This document shows positions 1 to 7,502 of a stretch of 9,834 nucleotides of DNA, piece after piece. The position numbers and the translations under genes were made by a program. This DNA is from Syntrophomonadaceae bacterium (lineage in GTDB: Bacteria > Bacillota > Syntrophomonadia > Syntrophomonadales > Syntrophomonadaceae), in the NCBI GenBank assembly GCA_012522705.1, contig JAAYJY010000236.1, forward strand, positions 1-9,834. The letters are read 5' to 3'. The notes beneath the pieces are model-generated. The model was given only the letters and a program-made list of their open reading frames with translations, did no database searches and was not told the origin of the DNA. Position 1 is the stretch's first letter, and each line of letters opens with the position of its first letter.

Positions 1-1
1 G

Positions 2-1237
2 GGCTATATGGAGCAATCCCGGGCCGAGCAGGCCGACATCATAATATTCAACACCTGCAGCGTAAGACATTCGGCTGAGAACAAAGTATACGGCAAACTG
101 GGTGAATTCATCAAACTGAAACGGCAGAAACCGGAATTGATAGTCGCTTTTGGCGGTTGTATGCCCCAGTTGCCAGAGGTGGTGACCAAGGTCAAACGCT
201 TGGGGGTGGATGTGGTCTTCGGGACCCATAACCTGCACGAACTGCCCCATTTAATCGAGGAATACCGCCAGCAGCACCGGAAAATAGTGCGGGTGTGGCC
301 AGACCATGGCGGTGTAATAGAGGAGCTTCCCTCCCATCGCAGGGAGGGCATCAGCGCCTTTGTCAACATCATGTACGGATGCAACAACTTCTGCAGTTAT
401 TGCATCGTGCCCTATACCAGAGGGCGGGAAAGAAGTCGCCATCCCCGCGATATAATCCACGAGGTGGAACAACTGGCGGAGGAGGGATTCAAAGAGGTGA
501 CTTTCCTGGGCCAGAATGTCAATTCCTATGGCCAGGGACTGACGGAGCGGTACAACTTTGCCGATCTATTGAAACAGGCCAACGAGATTGACGGGATTGC
601 CCGGATACGCTTTACCACCTCCCATCCCAAAGACATGTCAGAGGAATTATTGGATGCCATAGCTGTTGGGGGCAAGCTCTGCGAGCATATCCACGTACCT
701 TTGCAAGCCGGCAGCGATCATATATTGAAACTAATGAACCGCGGTTATACCCGCCAGCATTACCTGCAGTTGGCGCAGAAGATGAGAGAACGCGTTCCGG
801 GCGTAGCCATCACCTCTGACTTGATCGTCGGTTTTCCCGGTGAAACCGAGGAGGATTTCCAGGCCACCCTGGATATGGTGAGGCAAGTGAGATTTGATGC
901 CGCTTTCACATTTCTGTATTCGGTCCGTTCCGGAACCAGAGCTGCCATCATGCCCGGACAGATAGAGCCGGCGGATAAAAAAAATCGCCTGCTGCGCCTG
1001 AATGATTTACAGTATGGCATCGCCCTGGACCTGAACCGCTCCCTGGAGGGAACGGTGGAGGAAGTACTGGTGGAAGGACCCAGCAAGACCAATCCCGACA
1101 ATTTGACGGGCCGAACCAGGAGCAATCGTATTGTCATATTTAAAGGGTCCGATGAATTGACCGGCCAGATGGTCAACGTCCAGATCACCACCGGCAAGAC
1201 CTTCTCCCTGTTCGGCCGGCTCCAAAAGGTAAACTAA
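2..1237 (+). CDS. miaB: tRNA-2-methylthio-N6-dimethylallyladenosine synthase MiaB (5' end outside window)
   Basis: MiaB is a cytoplasmic radical-SAM methylthiotransferase that converts i6A to ms2i6A at position 37 of tRNAs reading UNN codons, using two [4Fe-4S] clusters. The reading frame is open from base 2. The ATG at 8 is internal, because the first conserved cysteine of the N-terminal UPF0004 domain should lie further upstream. The other two UPF0004 cysteines are visible: NTCS (Cys codon 56-58) and GGCM (158-160). The radical-SAM motif CNNFCSYC (CX3CX2C) is at 380-403, followed by the family pattern YTRGRERSR. Later family signatures are FLGQNVNSYG, HVPLQAGSD and DLIVGFPGET. The last ~65 codons fit a TRAM RNA-binding domain. 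About 410 residues are visible against a usual 440-450, so only some 30-40 are missing. The next gene starts 19 bases downstream. An A8 run lies at 977-984. The assignment is secure; MtaB and RimO are less likely given the motif set and the neighbours. Confidence 0.97.
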   Translation, partial: GYMEQSRAEQADIIIFNTCSVRHSAENKVYGKLGEFIKLKRQKPELIVAFGGCMPQLPEVVTKVKRLGVDVVFGTHNLHELPHLIEEYRQQHRKIVRVWPDHGGVIEELPSHRREGISAFVNIMYGCNNFCSYCIVPYTRGRERSRHPRDIIHEVEQLAEEGFKEVTFLGQNVNSYGQGLTERYNFADLLKQANEIDGIARIRFTTSHPKDMSEELLDAIAVGGKLCEHIHVPLQAGSDHILKLMNRGYTRQHYLQLAQKMRERVPGVAITSDLIVGFPGETEEDFQATLDMVRQVRFDAAFTFLYSVRSGTRAAIMPGQIEPADKKNRLLRLNDLQYGIALDLNRSLEGTVEEVLVEGPSKTNPDNLTGRTRSNRIVIFKGSDELTGQMVNVQITTGKTFSLFGRLQKVN

Positions 1238-1244
1238 AAAAGAC

Positions 1245-1249
1245 GGAGG
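1245..1249 (+). promoter_or_regulatory. Ribosome binding site of the YlbF/YmcA-family gene
   Basis: GGAGG lies 7 bases before the ATG at 1257, in the short gap after the miaB stop. This fixes the start and suggests co-translation from the miaB transcript. Confidence 0.85.
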
Positions 1250-1256
1250 TATATTT

Positions 1257-1637
1257 ATGTCCACTGACAAGATAATTCAGATAGCCATGGAATTAGGCAG
1301 TGCTATTGCTCTTTCCGAGCAGGCCCGGGCCCTACAGGGAGCCCAGACCCAAGTATTGGATAACCCGGAGGCAGCCCGCCTGCTGCAGACCTACCAGGAA
1401 GCCCGGTCCCAAATGGAAAATAAACTTCGGGACGGTCTGCAGGTGGTTCCGGCCGAAGAAGAACGCCTGGAGGGGCTCCGTAAGCAACTGGCTGGTCATC
1501 CCCTGATTCAGGAACTGATGACTGCCCAGGAAGGGTTCAACAACCTAACGGATAGCGTCTTTTTTGTCATTAACCAAGCGGTGTCCGGTGACTGCAGTGC
1601 TGATTGCAGCAGTTGCGGGGGCAGTTGTTCCCATTAA
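1257..1637 (+). CDS. YlbF/YmcA-family (RicA/RicF-like) protein with C-terminal cysteine cluster
   Basis: A 126-residue, mostly helical acidic protein that resembles the YlbF/YmcA family. In Bacillus subtilis, RicA (YmcA), RicF (YlbF) and RicT (YaaT) form a complex that carries [4Fe-4S] clusters, binds RNase Y and affects mRNA processing, competence, sporulation and biofilm formation. Residues ~1-105 fit the helical-bundle domain, with pieces typical of the family such as a DNPEA-like segment near 35-39 and HPLIQEL near 81-87. The last 14 residues hold four cysteines at 113, 117, 120 and 124 (CX3CX2CX3C), a plausible Fe-S or metal ligand set. Position directly after miaB matches B. subtilis ymcA, so a RicA-like role is the best guess. 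Sequence alone does not separate RicA from RicF, so no symbol is given. The start is supported by GGAGG 7 bases upstream. No terminator is obvious after the stop. Confidence 0.83.
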   Translation: MSTDKIIQIAMELGSAIALSEQARALQGAQTQVLDNPEAARLLQTYQEARSQMENKLRDGLQVVPAEEERLEGLRKQLAGHPLIQELMTAQEGFNNLTDSVFFVINQAVSGDCSADCSSCGGSCSH

Positions 1638-1875
1638 GCAGGGTAATTTTGGAGACCAGTCCCCCTATTATGGACCATTGACACTTTAACTCCGGTCGGC
1701 TCGCCAGAACTGGCCACAGTCCGCGCAGACCAGGTACGCTGATACCTTTGGCCCGACTTCTCGATCCGGCCATTCGGGCCGACATTCCCGGCCAGTCAGC
1801 TGGCATGACTCCAGATAGTCTCCGCCCCTCAAAGACGGGGCATTGCCGAGTTATTTTCCGGGGAGGGAAGGATAA
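1638..1875. other. Intergenic stretch between the YlbF/YmcA-family gene and mutS
   Basis: This 238-base stretch is the only sizeable gap in the window. It holds three short inverted repeats: CGGCC/GGCCG at 1767-1781 (5-base loop), AGTCA/TGACT at 1794-1810 (7-base loop) and GCCCC/GGGGC at 1824-1841 (8-base loop). None is followed by a clean T-run, so none is a convincing intrinsic terminator. A TTGACA hexamer at 1678-1683 has no -10 box at the right distance. On the minus strand a 48-codon frame (1832 to 1686, TTG start, no Shine-Dalgarno) encodes a peptide ending in a VCADCGQFW zinc-knuckle-like segment; it may be chance. The region could carry the mutS promoter, but no promoter can be pinned down by eye. 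Confidence 0.6.
1861..1867 (+). promoter_or_regulatory. Ribosome binding site that fixes the mutS TTG start
   Basis: GGGAGGG lies 8 bases before the TTG at 1876. An in-frame TAA sits immediately before that TTG (1873-1875), so the TTG is the first possible start in this frame. The next candidate, the ATG at 1894, would remove the conserved TPM segment of the MutS N-terminus. Confidence 0.85.
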
Positions 1876-4458
1876 TTGGCAAGCTACACGCCTATGCTCG
1901 AACAATATTTGGCCACCAAACGGGAGTATCCTGAGGAGATCCTCTTCTTCCGGTTAGGGGATTTTTATGAAATGTTTTTTGAAGATGCCCGTATCGCCTC
2001 CCGGGAGTTGGATATAGTTCTGACTGCCCGTGATGGTGGCAATAAAGAAAAGGTACCCATGTGCGGGGTGCCTCATCACGCTGCCAACAACTACATAGCC
2101 CGCCTCGTCAGTAAAGGATACCGGATTGCCATCTGCGACCAGGTGGAGAACCCCAAACATTCGGTGGGCATCGTCAAGCGGGAGGTGACCCGGGTGATAA
2201 CCCCGGGCACGATCATCGATGAGAATATGCTGGATGAAGGGCGCCACAACTACCTGGCCGCCATAGTCGGTGAGGAGCAGAGCATCGGGTTGGCAGCTGT
2301 AGATATCTCCACCGGCACCTTCATAGTTACGGAACTTAAGGGTACGGGGCGTTGGGCCAACCTGGAAAGCGAATTGCAGCGGTTGGCTCCGGCCGAGTGT
2401 CTGCTGCCAGCCGGCAGCAGCATGGATTCTCTGTGGCAGGATAACTTCGCCCGCCCGGGCATGCTTTTTTCCCGTATTCAAGATGGTCTGCCCGGCCTTG
2501 ACACCGCCCGCCGCAGAATCCTGGATCATTTCGGGGCAATCTCTTTGGATGGATTCGGCATCCAGCATTTTACCGCTGGGGTGCAAGCCGCTGCCGCCAT
2601 ACTTACCTTTATCAATCACACCCAAAAGTGCCATCTAAGCCAGATCAACTCCTTAAGTGCTTATGAGAGCAGCATGTTCTTGGAGATCGACTCCTTTTCC
2701 CAACGCAACCTGGAGCTTACCGCCACCCTCCACGACAATAAAAAAGAAGGCAGCCTGCTGGGGATCCTTGACCATTGCTGCACTTCGATGGGGAAACGGA
2801 CCCTGCGCCGATGGCTGGAACAGCCCCTTAAGGACAGCAGCGCCATCAACAGGCGTCTGGATGCCGTGGCAGAATTGGTGGAACAGCTGACCCTGCGCCA
2901 GGATTGCCGCTCGGCCTTGCAGAGGATCAACGATCTGGAGCGTCTGGCCGGCAAAATTGGCAGCGGAACGGTCCTGCCCCGCGACTTGGTGGCCCTTAAG
3001 ACATCCCTGGGGGTAATTCCCGAGCTTAAAAACCACTTGGCGACCGCCGGCAGCGAGCAGCTTAAATCCATAGCGGGCATGGATTCGCTAAACGAACTCT
3101 TCTGTCTGATCGACAACAGTATCCATGAAGAAGCCCCCCCGGGTATAAAAGAAGGGGGTATTATCAAGCCCGGTTACAGCTCAGAAGTGGATGAGTTAAA
3201 GGAACTGGCCTCACAAGGAAAGACCTGGCTGGTTGACTTCGAGAGCCGGGAAAGAGAAAGAACCGCCATCCGTTCTCTCAAGGTAGGGTTCAACCGGGTA
3301 TTCGGCTACTATATTGAGGTCAGTAAAACCAACCTCAACCTGGTACCGGCAGATTACATCCGCAAACAAACCCTGGTCAATGCCGAACGCTTTATAAGCA
3401 TGGAATTAAAGGAGCAAGAGGAAAAGATCCTGGGCGCCCGGGAACGGCTCTATGGGTTGGAATATGATTTATTCGTGGATATCTGTGAACAACTTAAACC
3501 ATATATTCCGGACCTACAGAAATGCGCGGCCGCAGTGGCCAGTGTGGATGTCCTGCAATCACTGGCTCAGGCCGCCTATATTAATGATTACGTCCGCCCG
3601 GTGCTGAGCCGCGATGGAGTAATGGACATACGGGCAGGGCGCCATCCCATGGTAGAAAAGTCACTGGTCAGCACCCGTTTTGTTCCCAACGACATCGAAC
3701 TCGACACCGACAAAACACGCTTTGGGATCATAACCGGTCCCAATATGGGGGGCAAAAGCACTTACCTTCGCCAAACCGCCCTGCTGGTGATAATGGCCCA
3801 GATGGGCAGTTTCATACCGGCTGACGCGGCTCACATCGGGCTGGTCGACCGCATATTTACCCGGGTGGGGGCATCCGATGACCTGTCCGCCGGGCGCAGT
3901 ACCTTCATGGTGGAGATGCTGGAGCTGGCCCGCATCATAAACAGTGCCAGCCGCGACAGCCTGGTGATATTGGATGAGATCGGCCGGGGCACCAGCACCT
4001 ATGATGGTTTGAGCATCGCCCAGGCCGCCAGCGAGTACATCTATGGCCATATTAAGGCCAAAACCTTGTTTGCCAACCATTATCATGAGTTGACATCTCT
4101 GGCGGATGACCACCCGGGAGTATTTAACCTATCGGTATCGGTATTGGAATCAGGCGACACGGTCACCTTTTTGAAGAAAGTCCTGCCCGGACGAGCCGAT
4201 AAGAGTTACGGTATCCATGTGGCCAAGCTGGCTGGGATACCAGCCAAAATCATCAATCGAGCTTATGAAATCCTGCACAGCCTGGAAAAGGAGCGTACCG
4301 CTTCCAAGCGGGAGGCCCGGCAGCTGACCCTGTTCGATTGTGCCAGAAGTCCCATCCTGGACGAATTGGAGTCCCTGCAAATAGATGATGTCAGTCCCCG
4401 CGACGCTTTGACCCTGCTCTATCGCTGGCAAGACCAGCTGCAACAAGAGCACAACTAA
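1876..4458 (+). CDS. mutS: DNA mismatch repair protein MutS
   Basis: MutS is the mismatch-recognition ATPase of methyl-independent bacterial mismatch repair. It binds mispairs and small loops, then forms an ATP-bound clamp that recruits MutL. At 860 residues it has the usual full length. The N-terminal mismatch-binding domain (~1-110) has the Phe-X-Glu motif as F30-Y31-E32 in GDFYEMF. Connector, lever and clamp regions follow; the clamp part starts near 468 (LKVGFNRVFGYYIEV). The ATPase domain has Walker A GPNMGGKST (621-629), the DDLSAGRSTFMVEM trans-signature, Walker B LVILDEIGRG with D700/E701, and the ANHYHEL histidine at 735. A candidate sliding-clamp peptide QLTLF is at 816-820, ahead of a short C-terminal helical tail (ALTLLYRWQ). 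It starts with TTG, supported by GGGAGGG 8 bases upstream and an in-frame stop just before. It heads a compact run of five genes. A C7 tract lies at 3134-3140. Confidence 0.98.
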   Translation: MASYTPMLEQYLATKREYPEEILFFRLGDFYEMFFEDARIASRELDIVLTARDGGNKEKVPMCGVPHHAANNYIARLVSKGYRIAICDQVENPKHSVGIVKREVTRVITPGTIIDENMLDEGRHNYLAAIVGEEQSIGLAAVDISTGTFIVTELKGTGRWANLESELQRLAPAECLLPAGSSMDSLWQDNFARPGMLFSRIQDGLPGLDTARRRILDHFGAISLDGFGIQHFTAGVQAAAAILTFINHTQKCHLSQINSLSAYESSMFLEIDSFSQRNLELTATLHDNKKEGSLLGILDHCCTSMGKRTLRRWLEQPLKDSSAINRRLDAVAELVEQLTLRQDCRSALQRINDLERLAGKIGSGTVLPRDLVALKTSLGVIPELKNHLATAGSEQLKSIAGMDSLNELFCLIDNSIHEEAPPGIKEGGIIKPGYSSEVDELKELASQGKTWLVDFESRERERTAIRSLKVGFNRVFGYYIEVSKTNLNLVPADYIRKQTLVNAERFISMELKEQEEKILGARERLYGLEYDLFVDICEQLKPYIPDLQKCAAAVASVDVLQSLAQAAYINDYVRPVLSRDGVMDIRAGRHPMVEKSLVSTRFVPNDIELDTDKTRFGIITGPNMGGKSTYLRQTALLVIMAQMGSFIPADAAHIGLVDRIFTRVGASDDLSAGRSTFMVEMLELARIINSASRDSLVILDEIGRGTSTYDGLSIAQAASEYIYGHIKAKTLFANHYHELTSLADDHPGVFNLSVSVLESGDTVTFLKKVLPGRADKSYGIHVAKLAGIPAKIINRAYEILHSLEKERTASKREARQLTLFDCARSPILDELESLQIDDVSPRDALTLLYRWQDQLQQEHN

Positions 4459-4465
4459 GGAGGTG
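4456..4465 (+). promoter_or_regulatory. Strong Shine-Dalgarno overlapping the mutS stop codon
   Basis: TAAGGAGGTG contains the mutS TAA stop and a near-perfect anti-16S complement, 8-10 bases before the ATG at 4474. The downstream gene is therefore set up for efficient initiation on the mutS transcript. Confidence 0.85.
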
Positions 4466-4473
4466 CATTTCTC

Positions 4474-6156
4474 ATGTTGATTGGTATCGATGTAGGCGGG
4501 ACCTTTACCGACGGGGTGCTGTTGACCGGCACCAAGGTGGCCGCCACGGTAAAACGGCCCACCGATAATACGGATCTGAAGGGTACCATAATGGAGGTGC
4601 TGGACCGCCTGATGGCGGGACAGGACAGCAGTAGGGTCACCAGGGTGGTTTTAAGTACCACTTTGGTTACTAATATGCTGGCTACCGGCAATTTGCCAGC
4701 TACCGCGCTGCTGCTGCTGCCTGGACCGGGGCTGCCCCTGGAAGTGTACCAACTGTTTCCCAACACCTTTTTCCTGCCGGGCAGCATCGACTTCCGGGGC
4801 CGGGTGACCGAGCCAGTTGTACCCGCCGAGGTCGAATCGGCCGCTGACCAGATCGCCGCCCGGGGGATTGAGAAAGTGGCCATCGCCGCGAAATTTTCCA
4901 ACCGTAACAGTGAACTGGAACGACAGGTCCGGGATATAATCAACCGCCGCCATCCTAATCTGGAGGTGGTCCTGGGCAGTGATATCGCCGGCCAGCTGAA
5001 CTTTAGGCGTCGCCTGGTGACTGCCTATTTCTCAGTTATGACCCAAGCGGTTTGGGAACGCTTCATCGGCGAAATTGCCTTCGCCCTGGCTTCCCGCGGT
5101 ATCAGGGCTGAGGTGGATATACTGAAAGCGGACGGGGGGACCATGCCCCTGGAAGTCTCCGGCCAACGGCCTTGTGAAACGGTCTTTTCCGGGCCAGCCG
5201 CCAGCACCATGGGTGCAGTGGCTCTGGCTTCCAACCCCCGCAACTCGGTTATCATCGATATTGGCGGCACCACCTCGGATATCTCGCTGCTGATCGATGG
5301 TGAGCCGCTTTATGCTTCCAAGGGCGCCAAAATCCAAGGACACTATACCCACATCAAAGCCTTCTCGGTATGCTCGCTGCCTCTTGGGGGGGACAGCCCT
5401 TTGTCGGTAGGCGACGGAGAGGTCCGGATAGGGAAGACCAGACTGGGCGAAGCGGCCTGCTTCGGCGGCCTGGCACCTACCGTAACCGATGCTTTCAATC
5501 AACTCTATGGACTGCAGATAGGCGATCCTGGCCTATCCCGGCAGGCTGTGACGGTTCTGGCTGATCAGGCCGGGATGGAGGCGGGGGTACTGTGCAGCCG
5601 GGTCGAGAACCTGGTCATCGCCCAACTGCAGCAAGCGATTACCGACATGTTCAGGGAATGGGAAGAGGAACCGGCCTATCGGGTCTGGGAGGTGATCCAT
5701 GGACGCAAATTCGACTTCCATGAGATCGTCGGCATCGGGGCCGCATCGGCGGCTATCGTCCCGGCTTTAGCCCGCTCCATGCAGGTGGAATGCACCATCC
5801 CCGACTTCGCTGCGGTGGCCAATGCCTTGGGGGCCTGTGTGGCCCGTCCCACTCTGACCGTAAAGGTGCATATAGATACCCAGAACGGTTATTGGGTCAC
5901 GGACCAAGAGGGCCGGGGCGGAAAGGTGAAGACCGGCACCAAAATGCAGATGGAGGAAGCCCTGAACCTGGCCCGCCGCAACCTAAAAGAACTGGCTCTG
6001 GACCGCCATATGCAAGATTATGCCGATGAAGCGGAATTCTTCCTGCAGGAACAATTCAACGTTATCCGGGGGTGGAGTACCTCCGGCAAGATATTCGACG
6101 TCGGGGTGCAGATCGCACCCGGATTGATCAAGGACTATCAGGGGGTGAAAAGATGA
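4474..6156 (+). CDS. Hydantoinase/oxoprolinase family protein (HyuA-like ASKHA fold)
   Basis: This 560-residue cytoplasmic protein belongs to the hydantoinase A/5-oxoprolinase family, whose members use ATP to activate and open cyclic amides such as hydantoins or 5-oxoproline, or to drive related carboxylations. The N-terminal nucleotide-binding motif GIDVGGTFTD is at residues 4-13. The conserved turn, usually HGTT..TNA, appears here as STTLVTNMLATG. The central block shows KADGGTMPL (218-226), FSGPAAS (238-244) and the second phosphate motif DIGGTTSD (262-269). A late segment, GIGAASAAIVPAL followed by FAAVANALGA, corresponds to the usual GGAGP and AlGA region but is diverged. It is shorter than typical HyuA subunits (~650-700), and no HyuB gene is adjacent, so it may act alone or have another substrate. 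Its stop overlaps the start of the next gene (ATGA). The family call is firm; the reaction is unknown. Confidence 0.9.
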   Translation: MLIGIDVGGTFTDGVLLTGTKVAATVKRPTDNTDLKGTIMEVLDRLMAGQDSSRVTRVVLSTTLVTNMLATGNLPATALLLLPGPGLPLEVYQLFPNTFFLPGSIDFRGRVTEPVVPAEVESAADQIAARGIEKVAIAAKFSNRNSELERQVRDIINRRHPNLEVVLGSDIAGQLNFRRRLVTAYFSVMTQAVWERFIGEIAFALASRGIRAEVDILKADGGTMPLEVSGQRPCETVFSGPAASTMGAVALASNPRNSVIIDIGGTTSDISLLIDGEPLYASKGAKIQGHYTHIKAFSVCSLPLGGDSPLSVGDGEVRIGKTRLGEAACFGGLAPTVTDAFNQLYGLQIGDPGLSRQAVTVLADQAGMEAGVLCSRVENLVIAQLQQAITDMFREWEEEPAYRVWEVIHGRKFDFHEIVGIGAASAAIVPALARSMQVECTIPDFAAVANALGACVARPTLTVKVHIDTQNGYWVTDQEGRGGKVKTGTKMQMEEALNLARRNLKELALDRHMQDYADEAEFFLQEQFNVIRGWSTSGKIFDVGVQIAPGLIKDYQGVKR

Positions 6157-7502
6157 AACAGACCGGCTTGATATTTTTCCCGGCCTTCGACTGGGCCATC
6201 TCGCCGACCCATCCCGAGCGCGAAGAGCGGCTTTTATATACCCGCGACCAGCTTTTCGAAGAAGGGGTGATGGATCTTCCCCAAATCCGGGAATATAAGA
6301 GCGGCCTGGCCACTCACAAGGATATTGCCCGAGTGCACTTCTGTGTTCCCAATGTCGAAGCGCAGATAACCGAAGCTCATCTGGTATCAGCCGGATCAGC
6401 CCTGGTTATCGCTGACGCGGTAATGAACCAAGAAATTAAAAACGGCTTCGCCCTGGTCCGCCCTCCCGGTCACCATGCCATGACTGTGGCTCACGGCAAC
6501 CGCGGCTTCTGCAACATTAACAACGAGGCCATCATGGTCGAGTACCTGCGCAAGCAGTATGGTTTACGCAAGATCGCTATCGTAGATACTGACGTCCACC
6601 ACGGAGACGGGACCCAGGAGATATTCTGGCATGACCCCGATATCCTTTTTATCTCCTTCCACCAGGACGGGCGCACTCTTTACCCGGGATCAGGATTCAC
6701 TGATGAATTGGGAGGGCCGCAGGCTTATGGCACCACCATCAATATCCCGCTGCCGCCCAACACCAACGATGCCGGCATCCATTATGTGCTGGACCACCTG
6801 GTGATGCCGCTGCTGGAGGAATTCGAGCCGGAGCTTATCGTCAATTCCGCCGGCCAGGATAACCATTACAGCGATCCGCTGGCCAACATGGCTTTTTCAG
6901 CCCAGGGCTACGCGGTATTGAATCAAAAACTGGCTCCTGACATCGCCGTCCTGGAGGGCGGTTACTCAGTAGAGACCGCTTTGCCCTACGTAAACCTGGG
7001 CATAATAATGGCCATGGCCGGGATCGACTACTCCAACCTTAGAGAACCTGACTATTCGGCCGCACGGTTGGCCAAGAAATCAGTCTCCCAGGATTATTTC
7101 GACCAGATCATAAAGACCCAGATGGCCAACTTCCGCGGCCGGGAAGCCAAAATCCAGGATTATCGCCGGCGCTTCCCCGATGATTATGCCTATAGCCAAC
7201 AGATCTATTACGATACCGATGGTATCAGTGAGCAGCAGATGGTGCGCCTGCAGATGTGCGGGGATTGCCCCGGATATCGGACCATCCAGTCCAGCGCCCG
7301 CCATTCCGGCTGGGAAAACTACGAGGTCTTCTGTATCAGCGTGCCCATGTACAGCTGCCCCAAGTGCCAGGAGGAGGGTCAGCGCATCTATGATGAGATG
7401 ATCGGGAAACCTGGACCCTTTGACTATATATACCTGCAGGACCGGGCCCATGATGTATACCGCAGCATGAACACCGGCCGCAAGGTGGAAACGGTTTTAT
7501 AA
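6153..7502 (+). CDS. Histone deacetylase-family (AcuC/HDAC-fold) amidohydrolase with C-terminal Cys-rich extension
   Basis: A 449-residue zinc-dependent deacylase of the arginase/HDAC fold; family members remove acetyl or other acyl groups from lysine, polyamines or small amides. The active site is complete by comparison with human HDAC8: His dyad PPGHH (H107, H108), D145, zinc ligands D147 and H149 in DTDVHHGDG, D152, third zinc ligand D236 in SAGQDNHYSDPLA, and the transition-state tyrosine Y271 in LEGGY. Q235 replaces the residue that is usually Phe or Tyr before the zinc Asp. Beyond the catalytic core (~1-310) lies a ~140-residue extension with CGDC (369-372), C394 and CPKC (402-405), a likely zinc ribbon. 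The ATG at 6153 is chosen because it overlaps the previous stop and gives the KQTGLIFFP strand that begins the fold; GGGGGTG lies 5 bases upstream. An in-frame ATG at 6072 would lie inside the upstream gene and is unlikely. Substrate unknown. Confidence 0.92.
   Translation: MKQTGLIFFPAFDWAISPTHPEREERLLYTRDQLFEEGVMDLPQIREYKSGLATHKDIARVHFCVPNVEAQITEAHLVSAGSALVIADAVMNQEIKNGFALVRPPGHHAMTVAHGNRGFCNINNEAIMVEYLRKQYGLRKIAIVDTDVHHGDGTQEIFWHDPDILFISFHQDGRTLYPGSGFTDELGGPQAYGTTINIPLPPNTNDAGIHYVLDHLVMPLLEEFEPELIVNSAGQDNHYSDPLANMAFSAQGYAVLNQKLAPDIAVLEGGYSVETALPYVNLGIIMAMAGIDYSNLREPDYSAARLAKKSVSQDYFDQIIKTQMANFRGREAKIQDYRRRFPDDYAYSQQIYYDTDGISEQQMVRLQMCGDCPGYRTIQSSARHSGWENYEVFCISVPMYSCPKCQEEGQRIYDEMIGKPGPFDYIYLQDRAHDVYRSMNTGRKVETVL

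Noticed and set aside
1678..1683. TTGACA as a -35 box for mutS.
   Set aside because: The bases 16-18 positions downstream (around 1700-1707, TCGCCA-like) do not resemble a -10 box.
1824..1841. GCCCC/GGGGC hairpin as a transcription terminator.
   Set aside because: The stem has only 5 pairs, the loop is 8 bases and no T-run follows directly.
1748..1957. A 69-codon + strand frame spanning the gap and the start of mutS.
   Set aside because: It overlaps the first 80 bases of mutS in another frame, has no Shine-Dalgarno and no recognisable motif.
1954..2634. A 226-codon minus-strand frame inside mutS, and similar long antisense frames elsewhere (for example 3661-4113, 5032-5502, 7336-7839).
   Set aside because: These are mirror frames of strongly conserved genes in GC-rich DNA, with no family motifs or ribosome binding sites of their own.
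3886..3930. MutS signature reads DDLSAGRST instead of the E. coli DDLASGRST.
   Set aside because: The exact residue before Gly varies among bacterial MutS proteins (Ala, Ser and Gly occur), so this is not taken as a defect.
4708..4720. Short CTG repeat in the HyuA-like gene.
   Set aside because: Only four units encoding a leucine run; too short to call a repeat feature.
6072..6152. An in-frame ATG at 6072 would lengthen the HDAC-family protein by 27 residues.
   Set aside because: The extra segment lies wholly inside the HyuA-like coding region, is Arg/Gly-rich and unlike the family N-terminus. The ATG at 6153 overlaps the upstream stop and begins the expected first strand.
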